Shown here piece by piece: positions 11,679-23,351 of a stretch of 64,000 bases of DNA. Origin of the DNA: Leptodactylus fallax (lineage: Eukaryota > Chordata > Amphibia > Anura > Leptodactylidae). How positions within the stretch are numbered: position 1 is the first letter of the stretch; each line of letters opens with the position of its first letter. The DNA is taken from positions 1,364,001 through 1,428,000 of the forward strand of contig CAMRHE010000115.1 of the NCBI GenBank assembly GCA_947044405.1, written 5' to 3'. A program made the position numbers and the translations under genes. The notes beneath the pieces are model-generated. The model had not been told where the DNA came from. It did not search any database and saw nothing but the letters and a program-made list of their open reading frames with translations.

Positions 11679-13308
11679 CAGTACAGACCAAAAGTTTGGA
11701 CACACCTTCTCATTCCAAGAGTTTTCTGTATTTTCATGACTATAAAAATTGTAGATTCACACTGAAGGCATCAAAACTATGAATTAACACATGTGGAATT
11801 ATATACTTAACAACAAAGTGTGAAACAACTGAAAATATGTCTTATATTCTAGGTTCTTCAAAGTAGCCACCTTTTGCTTTGATTACTGCTTTGCACCTCT
11901 TGGCATTCTCTTGATGAGCTTCAAGAGGTAGTCACCTGAAATGGTCTTCCAACAGTCTTGAAGGAGTTCCCAGAGATGCTTAGCACTTGTTGGCCCTTTT
12001 GCCTTCACTCTGCGGTCCAGCTCACCCCAAACCTTCTCGATTGGGTTCAGGTCTGGTGACTGTGGAGGCCAGGTCATCTGGCGTAGCACCCCATCACTCT
12101 CCTTCTTGGTTAAATAGCCCTTACACAGTCTGGAGGTGTGTTTGGGGTCATTGTCCTGTTGAAAAATAAATGATGGTCCAACTAAAAGCAAACCGGATGG
12201 AATAGCATGCCGCTGCAAGATGCTGTGGTAACCATGCTGGTTCAGTATTCCTTCAATTTTGAATAAATCCCCAACAGTGTCACCAGCAAAGCACCCCCAC
12301 ACCATCACACCTCCTCCTCCATGCTTCACGGTGGGAACCAGGCATGTAAAGTCCATTCGGTCACCTTTTCTGCGTCGCACAAAGACACGGTGGTTGGAAC
12401 CAAAGATCTCAAATTTGGACTCATCAGACCAAAGCACAGATTTCCACAGGTCTAATGTCCATTCCTTGTGTTCTTTAGCCCAAACAAGTCTCTTCTGCTT
12501 GTTGCCTGTCCTTAGCAGTGGTTTCCTAGCAGCTATTTTACCATGAAGGCCTGCTACACACAGTCTCCTCTTAACAGTTGTTATAGAGATGTGTCTGCTG
12601 CTAGAACTCTGTGTGGCATTGACCTGGTCTCTAATCTGAGCTGCTGTTAACCTGCGATTTCTGAGGCTGGTGACTCGGATGAACTTATCCTCCACAGCAG
12701 AGGTGACTCTTGGTCTTCCTTTCCTGGGACGGTCCTCATGTGAGCCAGTTTCTTTGTAGCGCTTGATGGTTTTGACCACTGCACTTGGGGACACTTTCAA
12801 AGTTTTCCCAATTTTTTCGGACTGACTGACCTTCATTTCTTAAAGTAATGATGGCCACTCGTTTTTATTTACTTAGCTGCTTTTTTCTTGCCATAATACA
12901 AATTCTAACACTCCATTCAGTAGGACTATCAGCTGTGTATCCACCTGACTTCTGAACAACACAACTGATGGTCCCAACCCCATTTATAAGGCAAGAAATC
13001 CCACTTATTAAACCTGACAGGGCACACCTGTGAAGTGAAAACCATTTCAGGTGACTACCTCTTGAAGCTCATCAAGAGAATGCCAAGAGTGAGCAAAGCA
13101 GTAATCAAAGCAAAAGGTGGCTATTTTGAAGAACCTAGAATATAAGACATATTTTCAGTTGTTTCACACTTTTTTGTTAAGTATATAATTCCACATGTGT
13201 TAATTCATAGTTTTGATGCCTTCAGTGTGAATCTACAATTTTTATAGTCATGAAAATACAGAAAACTCTTGGAATGAGAAGGTGTGTCCAAACTTTTGGT
13301 CTGTACTG
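11679..13308 (-). mobile_element. Tc1/mariner transposon with DD38E spacing and ~267-bp inverted repeats
   Basis: Flanked by TA on both sides; the ends start CAGTACAGACCAAAAGTTTG. The left (11679-11945) and right (13041-13308) ends are near-perfect inverted copies of about 267 bp, far longer than minimal Tc1 ends. The left repeat overlaps the last ~60 bp of the transposase frame. The catalytic spacing is 38 residues between the second Asp and Glu, matching the DD38E (Intruder) group described as a sister of DD34E Tc1 elements. Confidence 0.93.
11883..12894 (-). pseudogene. Tc1-like (DD38E) transposase, N-terminus disrupted
   Basis: Cut-and-paste DDE transposase. The open part (12836-11883, 317 aa) has the paired helix-turn-helix remnants, a GRPR-type linker (KGRPRVTS), and catalytic Asp138 (WSDES), Asp228 (QQDNDPKH) and Glu267 (NPIEKVW), numbered within that part. 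The natural start appears to be the ATG at 12894, which opens MARKKQLSK and then meets TAA at 12867-12865. A one-base expansion of an A run further on shifts the frame into the 317-aa ORF. So the catalytic domain is intact but the DNA-binding N-terminus is broken by a stop and a frameshift. The copy is probably not autonomous. Confidence 0.85.
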
Positions 13309-13381
13309 TATATAGATGGAAGAGCAGAGTCCAAAAATATCAGGGTTTTCCACTGTGTTTACATAATATCCAGAATAAGCT

Positions 13382-13609
13382 TTAAGGCTAAGGTCTCACG
13401 TTGGGGAAACGCTGCTTTTTATTCTTGCAGATTTTGCTGCGTTTTCTTGAGCCAAACTTAGTTGCGGCTACAGAAGGAATGGGAAATATAAAGGAAGTTC
13501 TTATACTTCTACCTTCTGCTCAAGCCACTCCTGGCTTTGTCTCAAAAAACAACAGCAAAATCTGCAACAAAAATAGCAGCTTTTCCAGAACGTGGGGCCT
13601 CAGCCTAAA
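13382..13609. mobile_element. MITE family A, copy 1
   Basis: Inverted ends TTAAGGCTAAGGTCTCACGT and ACGTGGGGCCTCAGCCTAA. The inside includes AGTTCTTATACTTCTACCTT and AAAATCTGCAACAAAAA. Other copies are at 22814 and 60853. It lies between the DD38E Tc1 element and the LINE. Confidence 0.72.
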
Positions 13610-13620
13610 AGTGTTGTCTT

Positions 13621-14702
13621 AATAATAATAATAATAATAATAGTCCTTTAATAGTCCCACAATGGGGAAATTCAGTGTGTTACAGCAGCAAAGATAAGGT
13701 AAGATAAGCAGATACAAATACAAATACAACATGTACAGGAATGTTCCAAGGTGAGAGGCATTACATTAATAGCAGACAGACAGATAGGGCGTAGCAGAGG
13801 AGGGGGGGGGATTTAACAGGCAGAGAGATATTTCAGTTCTCTGTGTGTAATGATCTCTGCTTAGGTCGGTGTTGGTTGTACAGCCTAACCGCGGTGGGGA
13901 GGAAAGACTTCCGATAGCGCTCCTTCTCACACCTAGGGTGGAGCAGTCGGTCACTGACAGTACTGCCCAGCGCAATCACAGTCTCATGCATGGGATGGGA
14001 CTTCTTCTTCTGCATGGAGCTCACCACGGACAGTATCCTTCTGTCACCCACCACCTGCACTGGGTCCAGTGGGCTCCCCAGGACAGAGCTGGCCTTTCTA
14101 ATCAGCTTGTCAAGTTTATTTCTGTCCCTGGTTGATATACTGCTCCCCCAGCAGGCCACTCCAAAGAAGATGGCTGATGCCACTACCGAGTTGAAGAAAG
14201 TTCTAAGAAGTGCCCCCCGGATTCCAAAGGCTCTCAGCTTCCTAAGCAGGTAGAGCCTGCTGTGGCCCTTCCTGTACAGGGCCTCCATATGATCTGCCCA
14301 GTCCAGCTTATTATTAAGGAGCAAACCCAGGTACTTATAGGTGTTCACAATCTCGATGCCCGTCCCCAGGATGTCCACTGGTTTAGGAGGGCATCTGCCT
14401 TTGCGGAAGTCCACCACCATCTCCTTGGTCTTCCCCACGTTAATCTTCAGGTGGTTCCAGTGGCACCAGTCCACAAAATCCCGGTTCAGTTCTCTGTACT
14501 CCCTGTCATCATCATCTGTGATGAGGCCTACTATTGCAGAGTCATCAGAATACTTCTGTAGGTAGCAGCTGGATGAGTTGCACCTAAAATCTGCAGTGTA
14601 CAGTGTGAAGAGGAAAGGGGCGAGAACCGTACCCTGAGGTGCCCCCCGTATTACAGATCACGGTACCTGACACACAGTCTTGGGCTCTCACGTATTGAGG
14701 TC
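13621..14702 (-). mobile_element. 5'-truncated L2/CR1-type LINE
   Basis: The 3' end lies at 13621 with an (ATT)n tail, preceded by the 3'-terminal ATTTCCCCATTGTGGGACTA. It matches the LINE copy at 50.05-52.18 kb through the C-terminal reverse transcriptase region up to about 14702, where the match stops: a 5' truncation typical of LINE insertion. Clade (L2 versus Rex1 within the CR1 superfamily) is a judgement from motifs. Confidence 0.85.
13833..14645 (-). pseudogene. LINE reverse transcriptase C-terminal fragment
   Basis: Open for the last ~260 codons: the catalytic motif region (YSDDS near 14550), KINVGKTKEMVVDF, YKYLGLLLNNKLDWADHMEA, then the C-terminal region ending HRPKQRS and a short tail. 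At 14642-14647 a run of six G, where the other copy has five, breaks the frame. Most of the RT, all of the endonuclease and any ORF1 are missing, so the copy is dead. Confidence 0.85.
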
Positions 14703-16072
14703 TTAAAGTTCATATTAATGACACTATCCTTGAATATGAGACCGGTGGGGGATAGAGAACCCACACCTCCATCAATTATCTGTTATTTTCACAGTGTATG
14801 GAGTCAGAAGCAAACAGCTCCATATACTGTACAAATACTGACTGATCAGTGGGGTGCCTGGTGTGGGACCCCTACTGATCTCATATTCATGACCTACCTC
14901 AACATGAACACTCCGATAATCTCTTTTAATGTATATTTTAAAAATGATAACTATAACCATAGAGATAGACTACCTTCACATATGCATAGCGGATTTTTCT
15001 CTGCAATGTGTGGATGGGATTAGCCAGAATCCCATCCACTTTGTAGATACTGTAAAACAGTGTTAACACTACGTGGGGCCCTTGCCTAATATACAGTAAG
15101 CATAAAGTTACCTAAACAGATGCACGGCACACAATCCAATGCAATGATGTGGAAATGTATTGAAGACAAATGTTAGATGTTTATCATCCAGGCAGTAGAT
15201 ATCAATGATATTTACACTGAGTGAATCCAGAGGTTTCAGTCAGATATAACCTTTATCAATGAGTATTCTTACTAAGGAGAATAGGGCAGTATATCGCCAC
15301 TGCCTGGTGCTGGAGAGCCACTCTTCAGTATTGAGTGGCCGTGACGGGCCCTTGGCTGGCACCTCCATTGGCAGAGTGCGGTACAATAACTACTGTACAC
15401 ACAAAGTTACCTAAAAAGGCACAATAAATCACAAATAGTGATATAGGAAAAAACAAATCACCCCTCAATATCCACAAAAATCCTGAAACGCCCATATAGG
15501 TCGCAAATAACAGGTTACCCATGAGTAGCCAACTTAACTGCCCACCACACTGTCCAGCACCCCTTATTCTTTTTGCTTAACGCATCAAATATGTGTTGAC
15601 ACATACATCATATTTCCAACAATTTTGATGATTTTACACAAGGGAGCTGTATTTGTAATGGAACCATTTTAAGGCGTAATGACTACATTAATTAATCTTT
15701 TTTCTCTATTCTATGGATCAGCATGATTAGAGTGATGCCTATTTTGTATAGTTTTTTATGCTTTGTTAGTGTTGTACAATAAAAACACTTTTTAATTATT
15801 TTTATATATTTTTTTTAAACACCGTTAAACATTTATTGATCTTTAACTTATTTTTTAGTCCCAGCAAGGAACTAGACTATGCAATCTTCTGATCACTTGT
15901 ATAATAGTAATTTATTAATTTAGAAAAAAAAATGGAAGTGAAGTGTAACTATGATTGGTTTACTGTTTAACCAGTTGTCGGACAAGAAAGTACAGAAATA
16001 TTTACAACATGGTAAATCATTTTTTTAACCCACAATATTATTGTGACCAGATATCCCTTAGGTTATGCAGCT
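14703..16072. other. no gene; family B MITE fragment
   Basis: 14975-15092 holds TTTTTCTCTGCAATGTGTGG, the inverted pair GGATGGGATT / AATCCCATCC and CTACGTGGGGCCC, a fragment of MITE family B. The rest has no recognised feature. Confidence 0.5.
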
Positions 16073-16969
16073 TTGAAGTGGTTATCCAGCTTTAAGAAAT
16101 GGATAGACCATCAATTTTAGATTGTCAGGGGTCTGGCACCGCAGATCAACTGTTTCCTGAAGTGTCCAGCTCCTGGCATTGTTTACATGCCGACTTACTC
16201 ACCATACTTTTAATAGCCACAGTTATCAGTAATGCAGCGATATCTCAGACTTGATGAGGACATTGCTGCAGTACACGTAACTGCCGCTACTTAAAGTACG
16301 GTGAGTGGGCACGTAGTATCTGACATGTGTGGTATACTGTATATACAATATACTGCAAAACAGAAGTATTGCAGTTTATTGTATGAGCAATCGAATAATC
16401 ACAGGTTCCTTCCTAGAGGAACAAAAGTAAAAAGTTTTTAAAAATAAAAAAAATCTTAAAAATTCAAATCACTCCCTTTTCCCTATGCTACATACAAAAA
16501 TAAATAGGCAAAAAACACATTCAAATTTCCACTTCTGAAAACTTCCAGACCAATAAAATATAAAAGTATAAAAAATCATAACGTGCAAATGAAAGAGATT
16601 TGGTCAGAAAATAATTTAATCAAAAAAGTTGAAAAGTACAGCTCGTCCCATAAAAAAAAGAGCCCTTACACAGCTCCATCAATAGAAAAAACTTATGGGT
16701 GTCAGAATATGGTGATGCAAAACAAATTTTATTTTGCAAAAAAAAAGTTTTGTTTTTTGTTTTTTTTTTTAAGTAAGTAGTATAACCTACGCTACTGAAA
16801 GTACAAGAAGTGAGCAGCACAGCACCCGACAGGTAAATAATGCCAGAGGCTGCGCACTCCGGGAAACAATTGTATCTGGGGTCCCAACAGTCGGACCCCC
16901 ACTGATCTAGAATTGATAGCCTATCTTAAGGATAGGCCATGAATTTTAAAAGCTGGATAACCCCTTTAA
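16073..16969. mobile_element. TTAA-type element with GTTATCCAGCTTT inverted ends
   Basis: Left TTGAAGTGGTTATCCAGCTT (16073) and right inverse of TTAAAGGGGTTATCCAGCTT (ends 16969) are inverted. GATAGACCAT / ATGGCCTATC pairs lie next to the ends. Poly-A and poly-T runs (near 16440 and 16740-16772) fill the middle. No transposase. Confidence 0.6.
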
Positions 16970-18684
16970 CCATGATTTGAACACTATGGGTGCCATGTCT
17001 ACCTGTCTACAGACAACTGCAGTCAAGACAGAACCAGACAATACAAAAGTTGTGTGTTTTAGTGGTTTTGGAGCCGATCCCTTGCAGCTGGCTGGGTGTT
17101 TTGTTCTGTGAGGTTTACATTATCATATCTATGCAAGTATTTGCGTAGTAGATTCTTGATCTGGTCACATTGTCATGATGTGACTGTACACAAACACCCT
17201 CCCTTTTACTAATTCACTCTCAGGGGAATGTTGCATAATTGTCAGAGAAGGAAAAAAAAGTGCATTTTTCAAGTGACGACTTCAAGTTCAAGGCACAGAT
17301 TTTAGCTGACCCAACCCTTAGTGAGAGCAGGGTTCAATAACAAAATTTACAAGCACAAGGCGTTCAGACTGACTCATGTTTAGGACTAGACATAGCTTTG
17401 AGAGCGAATTTAGAAATGTGTTCCACATCAAAAAATACTGTAATGCTCAGTGTCAAAAATATTAGAACATTGTCTCATCAAAGAAGAAAACCTAAAACAA
17501 AGCCCATAACTTGTCCTCTGGTGTGAATTCTTATTGAGCTAAATTGCTATCCTGACAGGCATCAGATGCTGAGTGATATCCACATAAGTATATGTACGAT
17601 AATGATATGCAGTGTCCATTTTAGGCTAAGACCACTAGTTACAACAAATCCCATCCACATACAGCTGAAAAAAACAAAGGGGCAAATTTATTAAGACTGG
17701 CATATCGTATGCCAGTCTTCATAAACAGCCTGACTGACGCAGGGACTGAGAGATTTATGACGAAATTGCGGACTCTTCATAAATCTGGCGGAGGTAGCAG
17801 CGCCAAAATGGAAAGCTATGGCAGGAGGGATCTGGCATAGATTTCCATTCTGAGGCCAGGAAACTGGCGTGAGTTTTAGTAAATCAGATGGGCCCGTCCT
17901 GATACCTGCCCCGCAACGCTCACATTCATAGAATGTGGCGGGCGAGGCACAAATGGGGATAGAGGTGCACATTTGGCACAAGAACGGGCCTTATGCCAAA
18001 CGTGCGCCTCCATACCATCCTTTCACGCACAAAAATTCTGGTGCAATTTGCGCCAAAAAAAGGCATATAGGCTTTACACCTCATTTTTTATGTGTTTTAG
18101 ACACTTTCTAACAGTTTCTGCGCCTTGTCTGACAGGTCAGAGTGGTTTGTTGAGGGGTGGATTTAATATGCAAAATTGTGCACCAGTGAATGAGCCAAAA
18201 TTCTGGACAATGTGTCAAAATTTTGTCACAAACGAAGTCAACTAACAAGTGGTGTAACAGTCTACAGGGCATTAGACCCTTGAAAATCTGGTGCAGTGTT
18301 AGGTGACATGCACATGTATGCGTATAGCCAGGCCTTAATTAAACAGCACGGACGACACGTGGATAATATCCATGTGCCGCCCGGGTCCCCCCCCCCCCAT
18401 TCATTCACTCATGTCAGTGAGCATGGGCTGCAAAATGGACAGGAATAAGACCTGTCCTGAGTTTTACCCTAGGCTCATGGTCCCATGCACAGAACCAGGA
18501 AGATACAAGGTCGTGTATATAGGGCTATAGAAATGAATGGGTCAGTGTGCTAGCTGTAAAAACACAGCTAGCGCACTGACAATGCACACAATCATGTACA
18601 TGAGGTCTTAGACTGTCTAGTCTAACTTTCCACTGTCTAAAAGTTAGACAGTATTAGCTTATCTGCCTAAGTGCCTTTCCTCTG
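16970..18684. other. no gene; short hairpin repeat
   Basis: Contains a perfect 12-bp hairpin AAGACTGGCATA-TCG-TATGCCAGTCTT (17693-17719) at the start of a GGGGCAAATTTATTAAG repeat, and a poly-C run near 18393. No exon was identified. Confidence 0.55.
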
Positions 18685-18937
18685 TTAGGCTAAGTTCACA
18701 TCTGTGTCATGGTCTCTGTCGTTTGGGTCCGCTGGGGGACCTGAACAATGGAGTGCCGAACCGTTGTTTCAGCGGTTACACATGGAAACCGGCAGACCCC
18801 ATTGACTATAAGTGTGCGCCGTAAAAGAGTGGAGAAAAAAAGTCCTCCATGCAGGATTTTTCTCTCCGCTGATTTTTGGCAGTTTCTGCAATAGCATCTC
18901 CAACAGAGATTCCGGTGTAGATGTGAACTTAGCCTTA
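18685..18937. mobile_element. MITE family C, copy 2
   Basis: Left TTAGGCTAAGTTCACATCTG, right inverse GATGTGAACTTAGCCTTA; the inside has TGGTCTCTGTCGTTTGGGTC as in copy 1. Orientation is the same. Confidence 0.7.
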
Positions 18938-20142
18938 TTCCACCGAGAAATGTGTGAATATATTGACAACTGGGCGTTACCATTACCCTTGACAAAGGGG
19001 TGTGTATCTACCCAGTCTGGCACTGTCAGCACTGAATGGACAGTGTCAGAGTGTGTAGGGACACCGCCCTCCACCGTTAACATCCAGTATTGCCAATTGA
19101 GTCTTCAGTTTCTAGGAGGAATACCAGAGGGACAGAACAACAAGGGTAATTTTATGAAGAATACGAATAAATTAATAAAAAAGACAGGAGGGCATGCAGG
19201 TCCTTTCTAAAAGGAAACCTCAGGCATTGTGGTGCCCAATGCGGGGAAGGTGCTGGTGGCATCACTAGCTAGCTACACTATGTGCAGTGTACAAGGTTAA
19301 GTCTTCTTTTTACATGTGGTTGTGACGTTGGGAGTGGGAAGAGAGGCTGCTGATAGAAGTTGTGATATACTGTAGTGAAGTAAGCAGAACATGGAAGAGG
19401 ACGTCTAGACAGGATATGATAAGGTTATGGACATGCACAGAGCTCTTGTGACTTCTGCCTGTCGTATATACTGTAAATGATACAATCCAGGTTAAAAAAA
19501 ATGTTGTAATAAGTGATATGTATGTGCATTAATGTTATATGATGTCATCATCTACATAATGTACTGTATATATGTAAACAGCAGAAAACGGACAAAATTC
19601 TAAGAATTAATCACTTGTGCCAGTTTTCCGGGAAAAACACTGCAATACACACTGAAACATTCCAGTAAATGGAGCTTAGCTAAATTTTTCATCTGAATCA
19701 CCAACATTTCATTTTTTTTTTATTTGCTAATTTTATCAAAACACCTGCAAATCTGAATCCTGGCAAAACAATTCTTCCACCGTTTGGCTTGAATTGCTGA
19801 ACCTTGGCCAAGGTGTATGTGACCATCGCAACACAAATTTATTGCATTTTTGTATGCTTTATATGTAGGTGATGAAGTGTTTGGAAGCTTTTATTTCTAA
19901 GAAAACCTATACCCCAGATTTACTACAGTGGTTACTAGATACTGCCATACATGTGGCACATCTAGTTTAGGCTAAAATTTTTTGACTTGCTAGGTATGTG
20001 GGTGTGGATTCTCAGAAAATTCAGTGGGAAGGACCGCTAAAAAAAAAAAAAATAAAAAAAAAAATAGAGTGTCTACAGACAGTCTCAGTACAGAGCCGCA
20101 GGGACTCAGAGTACTGACATGCAGAATGCGTGCTGTCTGCCC
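18938..20142. other. no gene recognised
   Basis: Low-copy-looking sequence with poly-A at 20038-20064. No domain or exon recognised. Confidence 0.5.
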
Positions 20143-20507
20143 TATCCAACAGAGGGCGCATGAGCTCCCCAGCTCCTTTCCCATACTGCCTTGTGATATG
20201 TAGATGCTAAGTAGAGGGCAAAAGGCAATTAAAATCTCTACACACCTTCACTGGTGCTCTCCTCAATGTGAGAGATTCTTGTCCCTAACCCACTCATTGC
20301 CTCCCACTAAGCCAGCCAATTCACTTTGCTCTGTACTGATGAAGGACAACAATCCGGAAACAGCGCTGTATGCAGAAATTGGCTTGGCTAAAATCCCTTT
20401 TGCTGTCTCAAGGCTCGGTGAGTCAAAAGCAAATTGAGGATTTGTTACATCCAACAGAGGGCGCATGAGCTCCCCAGCTCCTTTCCCCATAATGCCTTGT
20501 GATATGG
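20143..20507. repeat. ~57-bp direct repeat pair
   Basis: ATCCAACAGAGGGCGCATGA and the following GCTCCCCAGCTCCTTTCCC through TGCCTTGTGATATG occur at 20144-20201 and again at 20450-20506. The 250 bp between them contain a TCCGGAAACAGCGCTGTATG segment. Confidence 0.8.
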
Positions 20508-20585
20508 CCTACCTTATGCAGAGTCCCTAAAACATTAGATATACAGACAGACCTGCTCTTCCTGTCCAGCAATGTAAAATACTGC

Positions 20586-20863
20586 TTAAGGCCAGGGTTC
20601 CAAGTTTTAAAATCGTAGTGTTTCACAGTACCTGTAAAATGGATGGGATTCTGGCTAATCCCATCCACACATTCGGGAAAAAAATCTGCAGCGGAAAGGC
20701 TGCAACTTTAAAAGCACTTGCGTTTTTGTAAATCACGGCATGTCAATTATACCTACGGAAACACCGGCGCTTTCCATATAGGTATAATAGAAGGAGAAAG
20801 TCCTCAGAGGAAAACTCTGCAGACTTTCTATGAAAAGCGCTGCAGAAAAAAATGTGGCCTTAA
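20586..20863. mobile_element. MITE family B, copy 1
   Basis: Starts TTAAGGCCAGGGTTCC and ends ATGTGGCCTTAA. The inside has the inverted pair GATGGGATT / AATCCCATC, then GCATGTCAATTATACCTACG and CTATAGGTATAAT-like sequence (here CATATAGGTATAATAG). Confidence 0.7.
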
Positions 20864-21210
20864 AGGAATTCTATCATTAGAAAATGACCTTTTGAAGTAA
20901 TGGCACGTTGGAATAGCCTTTAAAATGGCTATTCTACTCCTACCTTATATTCTCTTCTGCTCCCCGCCATTTCTGTAAAAATCTGGTTCTTGTGATATGC
21001 AAATTAAGTTCAGGGAGCACAGGGGGCGTTCTCCCTGTGCTCCGAGCACACCCCCATCATCACCTCTCACTGCCCCTTAGTTCATTCTCTTCACACCCCC
21101 CTGCATCTTCTCCTGATCTTCTGGCTTGACACTGACACTGATCTGATCTGACACTGCGCTATACGCCGACTGTGCATGTTCCGTTTTGCGGTGGTCTGTT
21201 ACACGCTGCC

Positions 21211-21563
21211 TTAGGTGTAAACGGCGTGATAAAAAACTGTGGTGTTTCACAGTCACTGCAAAGAGAATCCCATCCACACGTTGCAGAAAAATACATGCAG
21301 TGGACACGCTGCGATTTCCAAAACCGTTTCCAAAACCATGTCAATTATACCTACAGAAACGCCAGCAATTTTCCTATTGGTTCCGTGGGTATAATTGACA
21401 TGCTGCGATTTTTTTTTTTGCTACGATAGTTTTGGAAATCGCAGCATTTTCGCTATGTTTATTTTTCTGCAATGCGTGGATGGGATGCTCTACAATCCCA
21501 TCCAGATTGCAGGGGCTGTAAAACGCCCATTTTTTTTTGCAACGGCATTTACGCTACGTGGAA
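21211..21563. mobile_element. MITE family B, copy 2
   Basis: Shares AATCCCATCCACACGTTGCA, ATGTCAATTATACCTACAGA and a second inverted half with GGGTATAATTGACATGCTGC. The copy is close to symmetrical about 21360-21390. Confidence 0.65.
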
Positions 21564-22800
21564 CATTTTAACCCCTTCCCACTCGTGGCATTTTTGATTT
21601 TCATTTTTGATTCCCTGTCTTCCAAACCCCATAACTTTTTTATTTTTCCATTCACAGAGCCATATGAGAGCTTAATACTTGTGAGACAAATTGTTCTTCA
21701 TATTGGTACCATTTATTATTCTGTATAATGTACTGGGAAGCTGGAAAAAAAAAAAATCAGAATGGAGGTGGAATTAGAGAAAAAAATGCATTTGTGCGAC
21801 TTTCTTATGGGCTTCGTTTTTACGACTTCCAAAATCACGTCACCTGTATTCTATGTTTCAGTACGATTCTGGGATACTAAATTTATATAGTTTTATTTAC
21901 ATTTTAACCCCTTAACAAAAATCTAAAAAAAACCTTAAAGTCACTATATTCTGACACCTATGCACCCATAGGGCATCTTTTTCTGCGGGGTCAGGTGTAT
22001 TTTTAGTTATAACATTTTAGGGAATGTGTATTGCTTTGATCACTTTTTATTAAAACTTTTATCAGAGGTGAAACAGCGAAAAAATGGAGGTTCTGCACTT
22101 TAGATTTTTTCCCCCGCTATGACATTCACCATGTGGGAAAAATATAAAGTTTTATCACACGGTATAGTGAACATTTTGACCCCACAGCTATTTCACGGAT
22201 TTTAATTAAGATTGGGACATGTAAATGAAAATGTACTAAAACGTCACTTAATCCCTAAAGTATGTGGTTATAATCTGCTGTATGGGTACATGGGGAGGCT
22301 TGAAAGGAAAAGAGCATTATTTGGCTTTTGGAGGGCAGATTTTGCTGGAATAGTTTTCAAGTGCCACGTCATATTTGCAGAGCCCATAAAGTACCAATAC
22401 AGTGGAAACCCCCAAAAAGTGACCTCATTTTCGAAACTACACCCCTCACACAATTTATCAATGGGTATAGTGAGCATTTTGATCCCACAGCTGTTTCAGA
22501 GATTTTATTAACATTGAGACCTAATAATTTAAAATGACTTTTTTCCCAATAAACCGTGAATTTAGCCCCAAATTTTTAATTTTCACAGTTTCTCCTAAAC
22601 ACGGCAATAAAGTACCAGTACAATGGAAATCCCCAAAAAGTGACTACACCCCTCGCAGAATTTATCAAGGGGTATAGTGAGCATTTTGACCCAAGAGATG
22701 GTTTCCAAAAACAAATGTGCAGTAGTTGATGCAAAGTGATAATTTTAATTTTTAAAGAAATATGCATTTTCAGTGCCCAACATGTCAACAGAGACACACA
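21564..22800. repeat. dispersed repeat related to the 52.4-57.1 kb periodic repeat
   Basis: 22120-22800 carries the same unit as the array in NFU1 intron 1: AGCATTTTGATCCCACAGCT, GCTGGAATAGTTTTCAAGTG, AGTACCAATACAGTGGAAAC and CTCACACAATTTATCAATGG, in inverted orientation. The preceding 500 bp (GCGACTTTCTTATGGGCTTC) resembles 44.4-44.6 kb. Confidence 0.7.
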
Positions 22801-22813
22801 CTCCTAAAACTTT

Positions 22814-22957
22814 TAGGCTAAGGTCCCATGTTGCTTACTTTGAGCCAAAGACAGGAATAGCTTGAAAAGGAATGGAAAACATGAAGACGTTTAGACGTTG
22901 TCCTCCAAAATCTGCAACAAAAAACGCTGCGTTTCTGCAACGTGGGGCCTTAGCCTT
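22814..22957. mobile_element. MITE family A, copy 2 (shorter)
   Basis: Starts TTAGGCTAAGGTCCCATGTT and ends ACGTGGGGCCTTAGCCTTAA; shares AAATCTGCAACAAAAAACGC with copy 1. Internally deleted relative to it. Confidence 0.7.
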
Positions 22958-23351
22958 AAGTGGGTTATACTAAATTTAATTAAAATCTTTCTCGGTGGAT
23001 TTTAAAAGAAAACCCCCATCAATTCTGGTATTTTGGCCAATGGGGCCATGGCAACCCCTCGGACCCCACAATCTCATTGCAGGGAAACCAAGGATCTGAA
23101 AGGAGAGGGGGCAATCTTGCCTACTAACCACCCAGATGGTGTGATCACTATTGCTCATGGGCATCGGAGGTGTTAAAGCCACCAGAGTCATCTTTTCCAA
23201 CTCCAGCAGCTAATCCCGAGTCCTGGCAGTATGACAGGGCCATACCTTGACAAAGCTGAGCCTTAATTATATGCTCAGCACGACACAATAGTACAATGGG
23301 GGAACAGGTCAAAGTCTAAGTGCCATTTCATTTTTTTTTTACACTATAGTT
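22958..23351. other. no gene recognised
   Basis: GGTGTGATCACTATTGCTCA and nearby sequence look like a repeat scrap, but no boundaries can be given. Confidence 0.4.

Noticed and set aside
13869..14565. Several plus-strand ORFs over 13.9-14.6 kb and minus-strand ORFs over 51.3-51.96 kb
   Set aside because: They are antisense shadows of the LINE reverse transcriptase, appearing in both copies.
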